From NCBI GenBank assembly GCA_900770785.1, contig CAAGLJ010000043.1, positions 1-8,920 on the forward strand: a stretch of DNA of 8,920 bases, written 5' to 3'. Each line of letters starts with the position of its first letter. Position 1 is the stretch's first letter. Source of the DNA: Lachnospiraceae bacterium. Its GTDB lineage: Bacteria; Bacillota; Clostridia; Lachnospirales; Lachnospiraceae. Of this stretch, positions 1-6,485 are shown piece by piece. The notes beneath the pieces were generated by a model, which had not been told where the DNA came from, did not search any database, and worked only from the letters and a program-made list of their open reading frames with translations. A program made the position numbers and the translations under genes.

Positions 1-621
1 CATAAGCGCACATACACCACCGCATAAAACAGCCTGCTCACCAAAAAGGTCGGTCTCGGTTTCGGTACGGAAGTTGGTTTCCAGTACACCGGCTCTTGCT
101 CCTCCGATAGCCTGAGCATAAGCTAATGCCTTGTCCAAAGCCTTTCCTGTAGCATCCTGATGAACCGCTACCAGACAGGGAACACCCTTTCCAGCCTGGT
201 ATTCACTTCTTACGGTATGACCAGGACCCTTAGGAGCAATCATGGTAACATCCACATCAGCAGGAGGAACAATCTGTCCAAAGTGAATTGCAAAACCATG
301 AGCAAACATCAGCATATTGCCTGCTTCCAGGTTGGGTTCAATATCCTTCTTATACATGGCAGCCTGCTTCTCATCGTTAATCAGAATCATAATTACGTCT
401 GCCTTCTTCGCTGCCTCTGCTGCTGTGTATACTTCAAAGCCCTGCTTTACTGCCTTATCCCAGGATTTAGAGCCTTCATAAAGACCAATAATTACGTTAC
501 AGCCGGATTCCTTTGCATTCAGTGCATGAGCGTGTCCCTGGCTGCCGTAACCAATCACTGCTATTGTTTTGCCTTCCAGCATAGAAAGATTACAATCTTC
601 CTGATAATAAATTTTTGCCAT
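1..621 (-). CDS. ilvC: Ketol-acid reductoisomerase, N-terminal 207 residues (gene runs off the left edge)
   Basis: Class I KARI, which isomerises and reduces 2-acetolactate or 2-aceto-2-hydroxybutyrate with NAD(P)H and Mg2+, the second step of valine/leucine/isoleucine synthesis; cytosolic. My translation starts MAKIYYQEDCNLSMLEGK and shows the Rossmann motif GYGSQGHAHA at residues 24-33, the cofactor-specificity loop GLYEGSKSW at 46-54, APKGPGHTVR at 129-138, and the metal-binding segment ETDLFGEQ with Asp191 and Glu195. The reading frame is open to base 1 with no stop; the family is about 330-340 residues, so roughly 130 C-terminal residues are outside. The ATG at 621 follows GGAGG (630-634) with 8 bases of spacing. 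It lies 26 bases downstream of ilvN2 and is probably co-transcribed with it from the promoter at 1200-1228. Tyr48 sits where many class I enzymes carry Arg. Confidence 0.97.
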   Translation of the reverse strand, partial: MAKIYYQEDCNLSMLEGKTIAVIGYGSQGHAHALNAKESGCNVIIGLYEGSKSWDKAVKQGFEVYTAAEAAKKADVIMILINDEKQAAMYKKDIEPNLEAGNMLMFAHGFAIHFGQIVPPADVDVTMIAPKGPGHTVRSEYQAGKGVPCLVAVHQDATGKALDKALAYAQAIGGARAGVLETNFRTETETDLFGEQAVLCGGVCALM

Positions 622-629
622 TTCTTTAT

Positions 630-634
630 CCTCC
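630..634 (-). promoter_or_regulatory. Ribosome binding site of ilvC
   Basis: On the minus strand GGAGG lies 8 bases before the ATG at 621. It fixes the ilvC start and lies within the 26-base ilvN2-ilvC gap, leaving no room for a terminator between the two genes. Confidence 0.85.
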
Positions 635-647
635 ATTTATTAAAAAA

Positions 648-1145
648 TTATAAGTACACAATGTCTTGGGTACCGCGCCTTAAGCCTGCAATACCGGTTC
701 TTGCCAGCTCCAGAATCTCATAGCCGTCTAATAGCTTAATGAAGGCATCAATCTTATCCTGGTTACCGGTCAGCTCAATAATCAGTCCCTCCTGAGCCAC
801 ATCTATAATGTTGGCACGGAAAATATTGGCTACCTCAATTACCCCCTGCCTCTGGGCTGCACTGACCTTAACCTTAATCAGCGTCAGCTCCCTGTATACA
901 CTGGATTCAGGCTTCAGCTCCTTAATGTCCCTCACATCCTCAAGCTTGGCAACCTGCTTCTCTATCTGATCCAGAATTTCATCATCACCACTGGCCACGA
1001 TAGTAATACGGGTAATGTGAGGATCTGCCGTTACCCCTGCCGTTATGCTTTCTATATTATAGCCACGTCTGGAAAACAGCCCTGAAATACGGCTTAATAC
1101 GCCTGAGGTATTATCAACCAGTAACTGAAAAACTTTCTTTTTCAT
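648..1145 (-). CDS. ilvN: Acetolactate synthase small (regulatory) subunit, canonical copy (ilvN2)
   Basis: Regulatory subunit of acetohydroxyacid synthase: it activates the TPP-dependent large subunit and mediates feedback inhibition by branched-chain amino acids. The protein is 165 residues, the usual size. The N-terminal ACT domain spans about residues 4-78, with LLVDNTSGVLSRISGLFSRR and then GYNIES; Asn12, Gly15 and Asn30 match the valine-site Asn11, Gly14 and Asn29 of E. coli IlvH. The C-terminal ALS_ss_C domain (about 84-158) carries FRANIIDV and LARTGIAGLRRG, typical of mainstream IlvN. The ATG at 1145 was chosen because GGAGG (1151-1155) lies 5 bases before it. An in-frame GTG at 1190 would add 15 residues but has no ribosome site and lies almost at the predicted transcript start. 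It is followed by ilvC after 26 bases. A second, more divergent small-subunit gene lies 137 bases upstream. Confidence 0.96.
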   Translation of the reverse strand: MKKKVFQLLVDNTSGVLSRISGLFSRRGYNIESITAGVTADPHITRITIVASGDDEILDQIEKQVAKLEDVRDIKELKPESSVYRELTLIKVKVSAAQRQGVIEVANIFRANIIDVAQEGLIIELTGNQDKIDAFIKLLDGYEILELARTGIAGLRRGTQDIVYL

Positions 1146-1150
1146 GCTTC

Positions 1151-1155
1151 CCTCC
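1151..1155 (-). promoter_or_regulatory. Ribosome binding site that decides the ilvN2 start
   Basis: GGAGG on the minus strand, 5 bases before the ATG at 1145. It supports the 165-residue protein over the longer frame beginning with GTG at 1190. Confidence 0.85.
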
Positions 1156-1190
1156 ACAATGCACCTGTGAGCATTAGAACTTCTTCTCAC
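1156..1190 (-). promoter_or_regulatory. ilvN2 leader with two overlapping inverted repeats
   Basis: Reading the minus strand, GTGAG (1186-1190) can pair with CTCAC (1167-1171) across a 14-base loop, and AATGC (1170-1174) can pair with GCATT (1157-1161) across 8 bases. The two stems share bases and so exclude one another; the second ends just before the ribosome binding site. Both are only 5 bp, no U-tract follows, and I see no leader peptide, so a role in attenuation is speculative. Confidence 0.3.
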
Positions 1191-1199
1191 GCTACTTTT

Positions 1200-1228
1200 A
1201 ATATAGCAACTTAAAAACCCAATGTCAA
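1200..1228 (-). promoter_or_regulatory. Sigma-A-type promoter of ilvN2-ilvC
   Basis: On the minus strand a perfect TTGACA -35 box (1223-1228) is followed after exactly 17 bases by TATATT (1200-1205), five of six matches to the -10 consensus. Transcription would start near 1193, giving a leader of about 48 bases before the ilvN2 ATG. This is the best promoter in the window, and it separates ilvN2-ilvC from ilvB-ilvN1, although read-through from upstream remains possible because no clear terminator precedes it. Confidence 0.8.
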
Positions 1229-1253
1229 CGTATGAAGTCTGGGAATACAGGGC

Positions 1254-1268
1254 ATAACTTAAAGTTAT
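1254..1268. promoter_or_regulatory. Perfect 15-bp palindrome upstream of the ilvN2 promoter
   Basis: ATAACTTAAAGTTAT has 7-bp perfect arms around one central base. It lies 25 bases upstream of the -35 box, centred about 68 bases before the predicted transcription start, a position compatible with an activator or repressor operator. The single-base centre and lack of G+C make it a poor RNA terminator. It does not match a CodY box. The regulator is unknown. Confidence 0.5.
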
Positions 1269-1282
1269 AAAAAATCATCCTG

Positions 1283-1768
1283 CTATTTCGTTTCACAGCA
1301 CTTCTTTAATGCTACAGTCCCTGTTCTGGCTACTTCCACGATACTGATTCCCTGAAGCATTTTGATAAACAGCTGAGTTCTTTCAGGAATATCGCAGACC
1401 TGAATAATCATATGGGTTTTGGAAATATCCACAATCTGTGCCTGCATAATATCGCAGTTTTCCATAATATCCCTTCGGTTGCCTTTGTTGTATTTTACCT
1501 TAATCAGCATAAGCTCACGACTGATGCTCTCCGCTTCTTTAAAGGTATTTACCTTGATGATATCCAGCTTCTTATTCAGCTGTTTTTCAATCTGTTCAAT
1601 GGTTCTTTCATCTCCGCTGCTGACGATGGTCATGCAGGAGATCTGGGAATCATCCGTTTCTCCTACAACGAGAGAGTCAATATTAAAATTTCTTCTGGAA
1701 AAAAGTCCTGCCACCTTGCAAAGTACGCCAGAACGGTTTTCTACCAGAACGGAATAGATTCTTTTCAT
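1283..1768 (-). CDS. ilvN: Acetolactate synthase small subunit, divergent copy (ilvN1)
   Basis: A second regulatory subunit of acetohydroxyacid synthase, 161 residues. The ACT domain (about residues 3-75) begins MKRIYSVLVENRSGVL and keeps Asn11, Gly14 and Asn29, the positions that bind valine in E. coli IlvH. The C-terminal domain (about 83-155) keeps VEVARTGTVALKK but departs from the usual pattern: MQAQIVDISKTHMIIQV replaces the normal RANIIDVAQEGLIIEL type, and the tail ends KKCCETK. It is clearly homologous to, but not a recent duplicate of, ilvN2 in this window. It lies 33 bases downstream of ilvB and is almost certainly its partner. A GTG at 1771 directly precedes the ATG at 1768; GGAGG (1775-1779) is 6 bases from the ATG but only 3 from the GTG, so ATG is preferred. 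Confidence 0.93.
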   Translation of the reverse strand: MKRIYSVLVENRSGVLCKVAGLFSRRNFNIDSLVVGETDDSQISCMTIVSSGDERTIEQIEKQLNKKLDIIKVNTFKEAESISRELMLIKVKYNKGNRRDIMENCDIMQAQIVDISKTHMIIQVCDIPERTQLFIKMLQGISIVEVARTGTVALKKCCETK

Positions 1769-1774
1769 CACTTT

Positions 1775-1779
1775 CCTCC
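1775..1779 (-). promoter_or_regulatory. Ribosome binding site that decides the ilvN1 start
   Basis: GGAGG on the minus strand followed by AAA, GTG, ATG. Spacing favours ATG at 1768 over the adjacent GTG at 1771. Confidence 0.75.
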
Positions 1780-1801
1780 CATTCTACTTCCTTTAAGTTA
1801 A

Positions 1802-3418
1802 CTACTTCGTCAATTCCATGGGATCAATGAGGCATTCCATCAGTACACAGCCCTCCAGTTCAAGGAAACGGTCAATCCCTTCTTCTGCCTGCTCCATATT
1901 TTTAATCCGCAGGAAGGAGATTCCATAAGCCTCTGCCAGCTTCTCCAAATCGGGGCTGCCGCTTAGATCAATAACGGAATAATTATCCTTATAGGAATAA
2001 TGCTGATACTCACGAACCATACCCAGTACGTTATTATTCAGAACCACTATTTTCACCGGAACCTGGTACTGTACCATAGTAGCCAGTTCCATCATGGACA
2101 TCTGAAAGGCTCCATCTCCGCAAACGGCGATTACCTGACGGTCAGGACAGCCAATTTTGGCTCCCAGGGCAGCCGGCAGGGAATACCCCATGGTCCCCAT
2201 TCCTCCGCTGGTAAGAAAACGTCCTTTTTTTACGATATGATGGCCACAGGACCACATCTGATTCTGCCCTACGTCGGCAACGTATATCCCATCCTCAGCC
2301 ATTTTTTCGGAAAGCATCTGGATAAAGCTTCTGGGCTCCACATAGTCCGCACATGGACTGATTTTCTTTTCCATATTTTCACGATACAGGTTCAGGGTTT
2401 CCAGCCATGTATTATAGTTACATTCCACTTCTTCCCGGCATATATCCTCAAAGATGAATTTGGCATCTCCTACCAGGGGGATGGTAGGCCCTGCATTCTT
2501 ACCGATTTCACAGGGATCCACATCAATATGTACCAATACCTTATCCCGCAGAACTAAATCCGGCTGATTAACCGCACGATCGGCTACCCGTCCGCCTACC
2601 ATAATCAACAGATCCGACTCCTTCATGGCGCGATTGGCGTAACCCTTTCCGTTGTTTCCTACCATACCAAAATACAGGGGATGCTTCGTAGGAAGAGCTC
2701 CAATCCCCATCATCGTACTGACTACCGGTATACCGAATTTTTCCGCAAAGGCCATTAATTCTTTTTGTGCATCTGCCAGAAAAACGCCGCCTCCGGCATA
2801 AATGACCGGTCTTTTTGCTTTGGACAGCTCTTTTCCCACCTTATGAATCTGAACAATATTTCCCTTCACTGTGGGTTTATAGGTTCTCATCTTTACTTCA
2901 TCAGGATATTTGAATTTATTTACCGTCTGGTTCTGTACGTCAATAGGAATATCGATTAAAACAGGCCCCTTTCTTCCTGTATTGGCAATATAGAATGCCT
3001 CCTTAAAAATCCGGGGAATATCTTCTGCATCCCGAACCAGATAGCTGTATTTAACGAAGGACTCTGTAGCACCGGTAATATCCGCTTCCTGGAATACATC
3101 ACTGCCCAAAAGGGAAGAATCCACCTGTCCGGTAATACATACCAGAGGAATGCTGTCTGCAAATGCGGTAGCAATACCGGTAATCAGGTTGGTTGCACCG
3201 GGACCACTGGTTACTGCACAAACACCCACCTTTCCCGTAACTCTTGCCAGACCATTGGCTGCGTGTGCTGCATTCTGCTCCGTACGAATCAAAACCGTAC
3301 GGATATCCGAGTCTAAAATACTATTATAAAAGGGGCAGATGGCCACACCAGGATAGCCGAAAACTACATCTACTCCTTCTTTTTCCAGACATTTAATCAT
3401 GATATCTGCACCAATCAT
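1802..3418 (-). CDS. ilvB: Acetolactate (acetohydroxyacid) synthase large subunit, divergent type
   Basis: TPP- and FAD-dependent enzyme that condenses two pyruvates to 2-acetolactate, or pyruvate and 2-ketobutyrate to 2-aceto-2-hydroxybutyrate; first common step of branched-chain amino acid synthesis. Domains in order: N-terminal TPP/pyrimidine domain (about 1-165) with Glu47 in RTEQNAAHAANGLARVTGKV as the TPP-activating glutamate, and TSGPGATNLITGIATAFADS; central FAD-type domain (about 187-325); C-terminal TPP/pyrophosphate domain with the GDG-(N)25-NN motif from Gly434-Asp435-Gly436 to Asn462-Asn463. Oddities: 538 residues, about 20-30 short at the C-terminus; GGRVADR (275-281) where GARFDDR is usual; and VREYQHYSY (468-476) with Tyr471 where many biosynthetic enzymes have Trp. 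The ATG at 3418 follows GGAGG (3426-3430) by 7 bases. Partner ilvN1 is 33 bases downstream. A catabolic or other TPP enzyme is unlikely given the adjacent small subunit. Confidence 0.94.
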   Translation of the reverse strand: MIGADIMIKCLEKEGVDVVFGYPGVAICPFYNSILDSDIRTVLIRTEQNAAHAANGLARVTGKVGVCAVTSGPGATNLITGIATAFADSIPLVCITGQVDSSLLGSDVFQEADITGATESFVKYSYLVRDAEDIPRIFKEAFYIANTGRKGPVLIDIPIDVQNQTVNKFKYPDEVKMRTYKPTVKGNIVQIHKVGKELSKAKRPVIYAGGGVFLADAQKELMAFAEKFGIPVVSTMMGIGALPTKHPLYFGMVGNNGKGYANRAMKESDLLIMVGGRVADRAVNQPDLVLRDKVLVHIDVDPCEIGKNAGPTIPLVGDAKFIFEDICREEVECNYNTWLETLNLYRENMEKKISPCADYVEPRSFIQMLSEKMAEDGIYVADVGQNQMWSCGHHIVKKGRFLTSGGMGTMGYSLPAALGAKIGCPDRQVIAVCGDGAFQMSMMELATMVQYQVPVKIVVLNNNVLGMVREYQHYSYKDNYSVIDLSGSPDLEKLAEAYGISFLRIKNMEQAEEGIDRFLELEGCVLMECLIDPMELTK

Positions 3419-3425
3419 GGAATAT

Positions 3426-3430
3426 CCTCC
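3426..3430 (-). promoter_or_regulatory. Ribosome binding site of ilvB
   Basis: GGAGG on the minus strand, 7 bases before the ATG at 3418; supports that start. Confidence 0.85.
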
Positions 3431-3467
3431 TTATTTATTCTGCCATAAATTCAGTTTTTTCTATACA

Positions 3468-3490
3468 AATCTGCTTTTTGTCAGCAAATT
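3468..3490 (-). promoter_or_regulatory. Hairpin in the ilvB leader
   Basis: On the minus strand AATTTGCT and AGCAGATT form an 8-bp stem (one G-U pair) with a 7-base loop, about 50 bases before the ilvB start and just after the predicted transcription start. An A-rich stretch rather than a U-tract follows, so it does not look like a terminator for the upstream gene. It could stabilise the mRNA or, as DNA, be an operator. Confidence 0.35.
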
Positions 3491-3505
3491 AATAGTTAGT
3501 TTATG

Positions 3506-3534
3506 ATTTTAACACAGTAAAGCAGGAAAAACAA
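3506..3534 (-). promoter_or_regulatory. Promoter of ilvB-ilvN1
   Basis: On the minus strand TTGTTT (3529-3534), a 17-base spacer and TAAAAT (3506-3511) preceded by TGT, an extended -10. The -35 box touches the stop codon of the upstream membrane-protein gene. Predicted leader about 80 bases, too short for a T-box. A weaker alternative is TTGCTG-16-TATAGA about 40 bases further downstream. Confidence 0.6.
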
Positions 3535-3933
3535 CTAATTAAATCGGGAAAAAAATTCAGACAGAGGGGAAACCACCTTCCCCAAATCTTCTATGGACTG
3601 GTTCAAGCCCTGAAAATTGATGCTGTTCAGCTTTTCGATTGCCTGAGTTACTCCTGTGCTGCTGTTATCTACAAGGGCCTCTACAGAAGTAAATACCTCA
3701 TTTACCCTGGCAGCTGTTGTGGAAAGCTCTTCCAGAGCCCTGTTGGCGGTATCCAGGGTGGTCGTAATCTGAGGAACCAGAATCATCAAAGTAACCACCA
3801 GAATACAGACGATGGATGCCATACTGACCATTAATATCCGCATCATGTTCAGCTGTTTTCTCAGGTATCTCCTTTCCACTTCATTCTCCTGGCGTATTTC
3901 TTCAATCAGTTTTTTTATCCCTAAATCTTCCAT
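3535..3933 (-). CDS. Small single-pass membrane protein with coiled-coil-like exterior, coupled to metH; unknown function
   Basis: Not recognised as a named family. From the ATG at 3933 it is 132 residues. A charged amphipathic N-terminal helix (MEDLGIKKLIEEIRQENE, about residues 1-30) is probably cytoplasmic. One membrane segment follows (about 31-54: MRILMVSMASIVCILVVTLM). The rest is a Ser/Thr/Asn-rich heptad-like helical region (about 58-132) with TTTLDTANRALEELSTTAARV, resembling the periplasmic or helical parts of DUF948-like or chemoreceptor-like proteins, a loose resemblance only. Start choice: an ATG at 3957 overlaps the metH stop by one base (TAATG) but has no ribosome site, whereas the ATG at 3933 has AGG 6 bases before it. 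Starting at 3957 would give 140 residues. It should be co-transcribed with metH. No terminator is visible after it, and the ilvB promoter begins at its stop. Confidence 0.75.
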   Translation of the reverse strand: MEDLGIKKLIEEIRQENEVERRYLRKQLNMMRILMVSMASIVCILVVTLMILVPQITTTLDTANRALEELSTTAARVNEVFTSVEALVDNSSTGVTQAIEKLNSINFQGLNQSIEDLGKVVSPLSEFFSRFN

Positions 3934-3956
3934 TCTTTTCCTGTTCCTTTCCCGCA

Positions 3957-6377
3957 TTATGATATATTAAGCAGCTTTTTCACCAGCTTTACGGACTCTG
4001 CCGCATCCTTGGAGTAGCCGTCAGCACCAATCTGCTTCTGATAGTCCTCTGTGATTACGGCTCCTCCAATAATGATTTTTGCTTTACAGTCCATTTTATG
4101 GGCATAATCAATTACCTGCTTCATTTCCTGCATGGTGGTGGTCATCAGTGCCGACAGACCGATTATTGCGGCATTGGTTTCCATAGCCTTAGCTACAATC
4201 TCTTCCTTGGGGACATCCTTTCCAAGATCATGAACGATAAAACCATAATTTCTCAGCATTAATACAACCAGATTCTTTCCAATATCGTGGATATCTCCTT
4301 CCACGGTTGCAAAAACAATCTCCGGCATATCTTTGGTATCTGCTTCTTTTACCAAAAAAGGCTGCAATATGGCAATAGATGCCTTCATCGCCTCTGCACT
4401 GTTGATTAACTGGGGCAGAAAATATTTGCCCTGGTCAAATAAATCACCCACTTCATTTATCGCCGGCAAAAGACTGTTGTTCAGCAGTTCACCGGCTTCT
4501 CTTCCTTCTGCTAAAAGCTCTTTGGTCACTTCTGCAATCTGATTCTTTTTTCCCTTTAATACCAATTCATACAAAGGGGAATCTCCCACTGCAGTATTTT
4601 CTTTAGCTGAGACTTCCTTAGGAGCCGCTGTTCCAATGGAAATAGTTTCCATTTTTTCAATATAGCGGATATCACTGTCCTCTTTATTCAACAACAAATC
4701 ACTGGCAAAGGCAGCGGCCATCAGCAAATCCTGGCTGGGATTGGCAATGGCCATGGTAAGGCCTGCCTGAATGGCCATGGTTAAAAAGCCTGCATTAATC
4801 ATCGTTCGCTCTGGAAGGCCAAAGGAGATATTGGACAGCCCACAGGTGGTTGCCAAACCGTTTTCTTTGCAGTAGCGAATGGTTTCCAGTGCTTCCAGTG
4901 CTCCATTTTTATTGGCTCCTACCGTCACCACAAGTCCATCTACGACGATATCCTCTTTGGTAAAGCCAAGTGCCAGTGCTTTTTCTACCAGGGTATCAAT
5001 AATTTCAATTTTTTCCTCCAGAGTTTCCGGTATACCTTTATCGGAAAGAGGAAGAAGGACAAACATGGCACCGTATTTTCTGGCAACAGGCAGCAGCTTT
5101 TCCACCTTTTCCTTTTCCAGAGAGATGGAGTTAAGCAGGGCTCTTCCGGGATAACGGCGAAGTGCTGCCTCGCAGACGTTGATATAGCTGGAATCAATAG
5201 ACAGCGGCAGGTTGGTCACCTGGGCAATTTCTTCCAGAGCTTTTAGCATCAGCTCCTGTTCATCTACACCGCTCATTCCCATATTTACATCTAAAATGGA
5301 AGCCCCTTTCTCTTCCTGGGCTTCAGCAAACTCCACTACCATCTCCATTTTGCCGGCTCTCAGCTCTTCCTGCAGCTTCTTTTTCCCCGTAGGGTTAATT
5401 CTTTCCCCCACTACCAGGAAAGGATCATTCAGACCAAAGCCAAGGGTCTGTCTTTCCGAAGTCACATAGCGCCGTCTGTTTATCTGCCGACTGACCGGAG
5501 CCTCCTTTGACAACAGTCCGGTTAATGCTTTAATATGCTCTGGCGTGGTTCCGCAGCATCCTCCTAAAATGGAAGCACCCTTCTCCCATAATTTTTTTGT
5601 CTCTTTGGCAAATTCCTGGGGTCCCATACTGTAAACCGTATTTCCTTCTTCATCCAGCATGGGCAGACCGGCATTGGGCTTGGCAATCAGCGGAATGGAA
5701 ACTACGGAATTAATCTGTTCAAATAAAGGAATCATCTGCTCAGGGCCAGTAGAACAGTTAATTCCAAAGGCATCTGCCCCAAGGCTTTCCAGGACAATCG
5801 CTGCGGTCAGTACATCGGTACCAAAAAGCGCTCTTCCATCTGCCTCAAAGGTCATGGTAACCATCACCGGCAGATCGCTGACCTCTTTTGCTGCAATAAG
5901 AGCTGCCCGGGTTTCCTGAAGACTCATCATCGTTTCTACCACCAGTAAATCGGCTCCGGCAGCTTCCATATAACGAATCTGCTCCTTATAAATGTCCACC
6001 AGTTCTTCAAAATCCAATTTTCCAATGGGCGAAAGCTGCTCTCCAGTCATAGTGATATCCCCGGCTACAAGGGCTTTATTTCCGGCAGCTTCTTTGGAAA
6101 TAGAAACCAGCCTGGTAAGAATTTCTTCCTGTCTGGCAGCCAGACCATATTCTTCCAGCTTGATACGGTTTCCGCCAAAGGTGCAGGCATATAGGATATT
6201 GGTTCCGGCTTCAACATATTCTTTCTGTAGTTTCAGTAATACTTCCGGATTCTCAGTGACCCACAATTCCGGGCATACGCCGTTTGGCATTCCTCGTTTC
6301 TGAAGATTGGAGCCGGTGGCACCATCTAAAAAAACCAATTTTTCTTTCACTAAATGTCTAAATTCTTCTCTGGTCAT
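3957..6377 (-). CDS. metH: Cobalamin-dependent methionine synthase without the reactivation domain
   Basis: Transfers a methyl group from 5-methyltetrahydrofolate to homocysteine through cob(I)alamin; cytosolic. Domains in the 806 residues: homocysteine methyltransferase barrel (about 5-290) with DGATGSNLQKRG at 18-29 and the zinc ligands Cys208 (GINCSTGP) and Cys274-Cys275 (GGCCGTTP); pterin-binding barrel (about 318-560) with VVGERINPTG and SIDSS; B12 cap helices (about 598-680); cobalamin-binding domain (about 685-806) with the DxHxxG motif DIHDIG, lower ligand His697, plus GLSALMTTT and IIIGGA. The AdoMet-binding activation domain of the roughly 1,200-residue E. coli enzyme is absent, as in Thermotoga and many Clostridia. 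AGGA lies 8 bases before the ATG at 6377. No cobalamin or SAM riboswitch is visible upstream. It shares one base with the following membrane-protein frame. Confidence 0.96.
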   Translation of the reverse strand: MTREEFRHLVKEKLVFLDGATGSNLQKRGMPNGVCPELWVTENPEVLLKLQKEYVEAGTNILYACTFGGNRIKLEEYGLAARQEEILTRLVSISKEAAGNKALVAGDITMTGEQLSPIGKLDFEELVDIYKEQIRYMEAAGADLLVVETMMSLQETRAALIAAKEVSDLPVMVTMTFEADGRALFGTDVLTAAIVLESLGADAFGINCSTGPEQMIPLFEQINSVVSIPLIAKPNAGLPMLDEEGNTVYSMGPQEFAKETKKLWEKGASILGGCCGTTPEHIKALTGLLSKEAPVSRQINRRRYVTSERQTLGFGLNDPFLVVGERINPTGKKKLQEELRAGKMEMVVEFAEAQEEKGASILDVNMGMSGVDEQELMLKALEEIAQVTNLPLSIDSSYINVCEAALRRYPGRALLNSISLEKEKVEKLLPVARKYGAMFVLLPLSDKGIPETLEEKIEIIDTLVEKALALGFTKEDIVVDGLVVTVGANKNGALEALETIRYCKENGLATTCGLSNISFGLPERTMINAGFLTMAIQAGLTMAIANPSQDLLMAAAFASDLLLNKEDSDIRYIEKMETISIGTAAPKEVSAKENTAVGDSPLYELVLKGKKNQIAEVTKELLAEGREAGELLNNSLLPAINEVGDLFDQGKYFLPQLINSAEAMKASIAILQPFLVKEADTKDMPEIVFATVEGDIHDIGKNLVVLMLRNYGFIVHDLGKDVPKEEIVAKAMETNAAIIGLSALMTTTMQEMKQVIDYAHKMDCKAKIIIGGAVITEDYQKQIGADGYSKDAAESVKLVKKLLNIS

Positions 6378-6397
6378 ATTATAATTCCTTTCGTAAC

Positions 6398-6424
6398 TCG
6401 GGATTTTCCAATAAAAACCCTCGA
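6398..6424 (-). promoter_or_regulatory. Hairpin in the metH leader
   Basis: On the minus strand TCG(A)GGGTTTT pairs with AAAATCCCGA, 10 pairs including one G-U with a single bulged A and a 6-base loop. It ends about 20 bases before the metH ATG, close to the ribosome site, and lacks a U-tract. It might influence translation or stability; the fold is only read by eye. Confidence 0.4.
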
Positions 6425-6456
6425 ATGTAATTGCATCCTAATGGTTGTCTTTTTCT

Positions 6457-6485
6457 ACTTTATCACAGGGCTTGGGAAATGACCA
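6457..6485 (-). promoter_or_regulatory. Candidate metH promoter
   Basis: On the minus strand TGGTCA (6480-6485), 17 bases, then TAAAGT (6457-6462) preceded by TGA, an extended -10. The boxes are moderate matches to sigma-A consensus. The resulting leader of roughly 70 bases is too short for a cobalamin riboswitch. Confidence 0.5.

Noticed and set aside
160..723. Long open frames on the plus strand opposite ilvC, ilvN1, ilvB, metH and the NYN gene
   Set aside because: They mirror strongly conserved coding sequence on the minus strand, have no ribosome sites or family motifs, and are low-complexity Cys/His/Phe/Ser-rich translations typical of antisense frames.
1146..1190. N-terminal extension of ilvN2 to a GTG at 1190
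   Set aside because: No ribosome site, almost coincident with the predicted transcription start, and the extra residues do not resemble the family; GGAGG before 1145 fixes the start.
1254..1268. Terminator of ilvB-ilvN1
   Set aside because: The palindrome has only a one-base centre, no G+C clamp and no T-run after it in the minus direction.
3468..3490. Intrinsic terminator after the membrane-protein gene
   Set aside because: The 8-bp stem is A/T-rich and followed on the minus strand by an A-rich run rather than a U-tract; it also lies after the predicted ilvB promoter.
3419..3534. T-box leader or CodY box before ilvB
   Set aside because: The leader is about 80 bases without T-box sequence or terminator/antiterminator, and the best CodY-like stretch matches only about half of the 15-base consensus.
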